Shown piece after piece: positions 61,502-64,000 of a stretch of DNA of 64,000 nucleotides. Below the pieces are notes generated by a model. That model did not search any database. It saw only the letters and a program-made list of their open reading frames with translations, and was not told where the DNA came from. The stretch is taken from NCBI RefSeq assembly GCF_047468865.1, contig NZ_JBLGTV010000001.1:620001-684000 (forward strand), given 5' to 3'. This DNA comes from Castellaniella hirudinis_A. GTDB lineage: Bacteria > Pseudomonadota > Gammaproteobacteria > Burkholderiales > Burkholderiaceae_B. Position 1 is the first letter of the stretch. The number at the start of each line of letters is the position of its first letter. Position numbers and translations under genes: made by a program.

Positions 61502-63586
61502 ATGAAGCCAAACACCGCTGCCGCAGACAATCCCCTCCTCGTTCCGGCCGAGGCCTATGTCGATTATGCCGCGGTCAGACCCCCGCACATCCAGCCCGCC
61601 ATCAGCGCCCTGATCGCCGACACCCGGGCGGCCATCGACGCCGCCGCCGCGTGCGCCGACGACCCGGATTGGGAAAACCTGGTCGAGGCCATCGAGGATC
61701 CGTCCGAGCGCCTGCACCGGGCCTGGTCCATCGCCGGGCACCTGAATGCCGTGGTCAACACGCCCGAACTGCGCGCCGCCTACAACGAGTGCCTGCCCCT
61801 GATGAGCGAATTCTCCACCTGGGTGGGGCTGCACCAGGGGCTGTTCCAGCGCTATCAGGCCCTGGCGGACAGCCCGGCGTTCGCCGCGCTGGCGCCCACG
61901 CGCCGGCGCATCGTCGCGCTGGCCCTGCGCGATTTCCGCCTGAGCGGGGTCGAACTGCAGGGCGAAGCACGCGAAACTTATGCGCGCAACGCCGACCTGC
62001 AGGCCCAGGTGTCACAGAAATTTTCCGAAAACGTCATGGATGCCACCGATGGCTGGTTCCTGCGGGTCACCGACGCCGAACGCCTGCAAGGCCTGCCCGA
62101 CAACGTCGTTGCCCAGGCCCGTCAGCGGGCCCAGGCGGCGGGCGAGGATGGCTGGCAACTCAGTCTGCACATGCCCTGCTACCTGCCGGTGATGCAGCAC
62201 GCCCGGGACCGCGACCTGCGCCAGACGGTCTATCGCGCCTATGCCACGCGCGCCTCCGAGCAGGGCGACGTCGCCTTCGATAATTCCGAATCCATCGAAT
62301 CCCTGCTGGCCCTGCGCGCCGAAGAAGCCAGCCTGCTGGGCTACGCGGACTTCGCCGCGCTGCGCCTGGAAACCCGCATGGCCGACAGCGCCGACCAGGT
62401 GATGGGCTTTCTGCGCGAGCTGGCGGCCAAGGCCCGGCCCAGCGCCCAGCGCGACCTGGACGAACTGCGCCTGTTCGCCGCCCGGGAACTGAACCTGGAA
62501 ACCCTGGAACCCTGGGACGTGGCGTATGCCTCCGAGCGCCTGCGCGAACAACGCTACGCCTACTCCGACGAGGCCCTGCGGCCCTATTTCACCGAATCCC
62601 AGGTGCTCGAAGGCCTGTTCCAGGTCATCCACACCTTGTTCGGCGTGCGCCTGCGGGCCTGCGACGCCCCGGCCTGGCACGCCGACGCCCGCATCTACCA
62701 GGTGCTGGACGCCCAGGGCCGGGAACTGGGCCGCCTGGGGATGGATCTGTACGCCCGCCCGGGCAAGCAAGGCGGCGCCTGGGTGGACAGCGAACGCAGC
62801 CGGCGCCGCCGCGGCGAGGCCCTGCACTGCCCGCTGGCCTGGCTGACCTGCAATTTTTCCGCGCCGCACGACGGCCGCGAAGCCCAGCTGACGCACGACG
62901 AGGTCATCACCCTGTTCCACGAAAGCGGCCATGCCATGCATACCCTGCTGTCGCGGGTGGACGAGCCCGGCGCCGCCGCCTTCGCCGCGGTCGAGTGGGA
63001 CGCCATCGAACTGCCTTCGCAGTTCATGGAAAACTTCTGCTGGGAATGGGGGGTGCTCAAGTCCCTGACCCGCCATGCCGAGACAGGCGAAACCCTGCCC
63101 CGGGCGCTGTACGACAAGCTGCTGGCCGCGAAAAACTTCCAAAGCGGCCTGCAGGCGCTGCGGCAGGTGGAATTCGCGCTGTTCGACATGCTGATCCACA
63201 CACAGAACCACGGCCTGTCCATCAGCGCGGTGCTGGACACCCTGGATGCCGTGCGCCAGGAAGTCGCCCTGCTGATCCCGCCCGCCTGGCACCGTTTTCC
63301 GCACGCGTTTTCCCACTTGTTCGCCGGGGGGTACGGGGCGGGCTACTACAGCTACAAATGGGCCGAAGTGCTGTCCGCCGACGCGTTTGCCGCCTTCGAG
63401 GAACAAGCCCGGGATCAGGCCGACGGCACGCGCAATGTCTTCGACCCGGATACCTGCCGGCGCTACCTGGATGAAGTCATCGCCGTGGGCGGGGCCCGGC
63501 CCGCCGCCGAGTCCTTCCGCGCCTTTCGCGGACGCGACCCGTCGCTGGACGCCCTGCTGCGCCACAGCGGCCTGACCGCGCCCTGA
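61502..63586 (+). CDS. prlC: M3-family oligopeptidase (oligopeptidase A type)
   Basis: Cytoplasmic zinc metallopeptidase that degrades short peptides, including cleaved signal peptides. The 694-residue length is typical. The HExxH zinc motif is HESGH starting at residue 473, within TLFHESGHAMHTLLSR, and the third ligand lies in VEWDAIELPSQFMENFCWE. The C-terminal GGYGAGYYSYKWAEV is conserved in the family. It follows folD by 32 bases. Confidence 0.93.
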   Translation: MKPNTAAADNPLLVPAEAYVDYAAVRPPHIQPAISALIADTRAAIDAAAACADDPDWENLVEAIEDPSERLHRAWSIAGHLNAVVNTPELRAAYNECLPLMSEFSTWVGLHQGLFQRYQALADSPAFAALAPTRRRIVALALRDFRLSGVELQGEARETYARNADLQAQVSQKFSENVMDATDGWFLRVTDAERLQGLPDNVVAQARQRAQAAGEDGWQLSLHMPCYLPVMQHARDRDLRQTVYRAYATRASEQGDVAFDNSESIESLLALRAEEASLLGYADFAALRLETRMADSADQVMGFLRELAAKARPSAQRDLDELRLFAARELNLETLEPWDVAYASERLREQRYAYSDEALRPYFTESQVLEGLFQVIHTLFGVRLRACDAPAWHADARIYQVLDAQGRELGRLGMDLYARPGKQGGAWVDSERSRRRRGEALHCPLAWLTCNFSAPHDGREAQLTHDEVITLFHESGHAMHTLLSRVDEPGAAAFAAVEWDAIELPSQFMENFCWEWGVLKSLTRHAETGETLPRALYDKLLAAKNFQSGLQALRQVEFALFDMLIHTQNHGLSISAVLDTLDAVRQEVALLIPPAWHRFPHAFSHLFAGGYGAGYYSYKWAEVLSADAFAAFEEQARDQADGTRNVFDPDTCRRYLDEVIAVGGARPAAESFRAFRGRDPSLDALLRHSGLTAP

Positions 63587-63617
63587 CGCCTTGGCAACGC
63601 CCGTCGCCACCCCGCCC

Positions 63618-64000
63618 ATGATGCGCCGCGCCCGCCGGAACCAGCCCATGGCCCGCCGCGCGCCGGGTGGATCCGCCCCCCTCCCGCCGCCCCGCCGCCC
63701 GGGTCGGCGGGCCGCCCGCTGGCTGGCCGCCGGCCTGTTGTGCTGGCTATTGAGCCCGGGGCTGGCCGGCGCCACGGTGCATCCTGTGCGCGGATTTCTG
63801 CCCGACCTGAAATTCTCGCTGCAAGGCGCCGGCGGCGTGGCCGTGACCCAGCAGGACTTCCGGGGCAAGGTGGTGCTGCTGTTCTTCGGCTACGCCAGCT
63901 GCCCGGACATCTGCCCCACCACCATGGCCCAGCTGGCCCAACTGACCGAATCCCTCGGCCCGCGGGCCGATCAGGTGCGCATTGTGTTCATCAGCGTGGA
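63618..64000 (+). CDS. SCO1/SenC/PrrC copper chaperone, 3' end cut by the window
   Basis: Membrane-anchored thioredoxin-fold protein that delivers copper to cytochrome c oxidase CuA. Only about 127 codons are visible. An Arg/Pro-rich N-terminus and a hydrophobic anchor (WLAAGLLCWLLSPGLAG) precede the domain. GKVVLLFFGYASCPDICPTT carries the CxxxC copper motif. The start could be the ATG at 63618, 63621 or 63648. I use the first. It continues beyond base 64000. Confidence 0.88.
   Translation, partial: MMRRARRNQPMARRAPGGSAPLPPPRRPGRRAARWLAAGLLCWLLSPGLAGATVHPVRGFLPDLKFSLQGAGGVAVTQQDFRGKVVLLFFGYASCPDICPTTMAQLAQLTESLGPRADQVRIVFISV

Overview
The window is 64 kb of high-GC, densely packed chromosomal DNA from a betaproteobacterium, most likely Burkholderiales close to the Alcaligenaceae (Bordetella / Castellaniella / Pusillimonas type). 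The evidence is gene order and protein features: the rpsB-tsf-pyrH-frr-uppS-cdsA-dxr-rseP-bamA-skp-lpxD-fabZ-lpxA-lpxB-rnhB block with map-glnD divergent from it, a dihydrolipoamide dehydrogenase carrying its own lipoyl domain, the ratA/rnfH versus smpB arrangement, and ppsA divergent from ppsR. Nearly all of it is core metabolism. I see no rRNA, tRNA, insertion sequence, prophage or CRISPR array.

Layout. 1-5 kb: the 3' part of a chemoreceptor gene, a type II sulfide:quinone oxidoreductase, an SDR dehydrogenase and a DUF3298-type lipoprotein. 5.1-9.0 kb: a complete sulfate ABC importer operon (sbp-cysT-cysW-cysA) with a perfect palindrome upstream. 9.0-13.6 kb (minus): mltG-tmk-holB-tatD-ankyrin protein, with several 4-base start/stop overlaps. 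13.7-15.4 kb: ygfZ, then crcB preceded by a clear fluoride riboswitch. 15.4-18.9 kb (minus): a valine-catabolism operon (acyl-CoA dehydrogenase, 3-hydroxyisobutyryl-CoA hydrolase, 3-hydroxyisobutyrate dehydrogenase). 19-22.6 kb: ratA-rnfH against smpB, an Ogt-type DNA methyltransferase and an HD-GYP protein.

22.6-24.2 kb is the one clearly accessory stretch. It has lower GC and holds a tightly coupled two-gene cassette: a SLATT/DUF4231-like two-helix membrane protein and an unrecognised 236-residue protein whose 3' end runs into three 40-bp tandem repeats. A 450-bp stretch without a convincing gene follows. 24.3-27.8 kb: ppsA and its regulator ppsR, divergent, with a striking nested inverted-repeat structure in the ppsA leader.

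27.9-43.4 kb (minus) is the long lipid A / envelope / translation block. 43.6-47.5 kb (plus): map-glnD-dsbB. 47.6-51.9 kb (minus): folC-SPOR protein-cvpA-purF. A two-copy ~79-bp intergenic repeat separates folC from the pyruvate dehydrogenase operon aceE-aceF-lpdA (52.1-58.0 kb, minus). Divergent from aceE is a FixL/FixJ-like two-component pair overlapping folD, then an M3 oligopeptidase and the start of a SCO1/SenC copper chaperone gene cut by the window edge.

The most promising leads are the SLATT cassette, the ppsA leader structure, and the palindromes upstream of sbp, of the SDR gene and of the valine operon. None could be tested by database search here.
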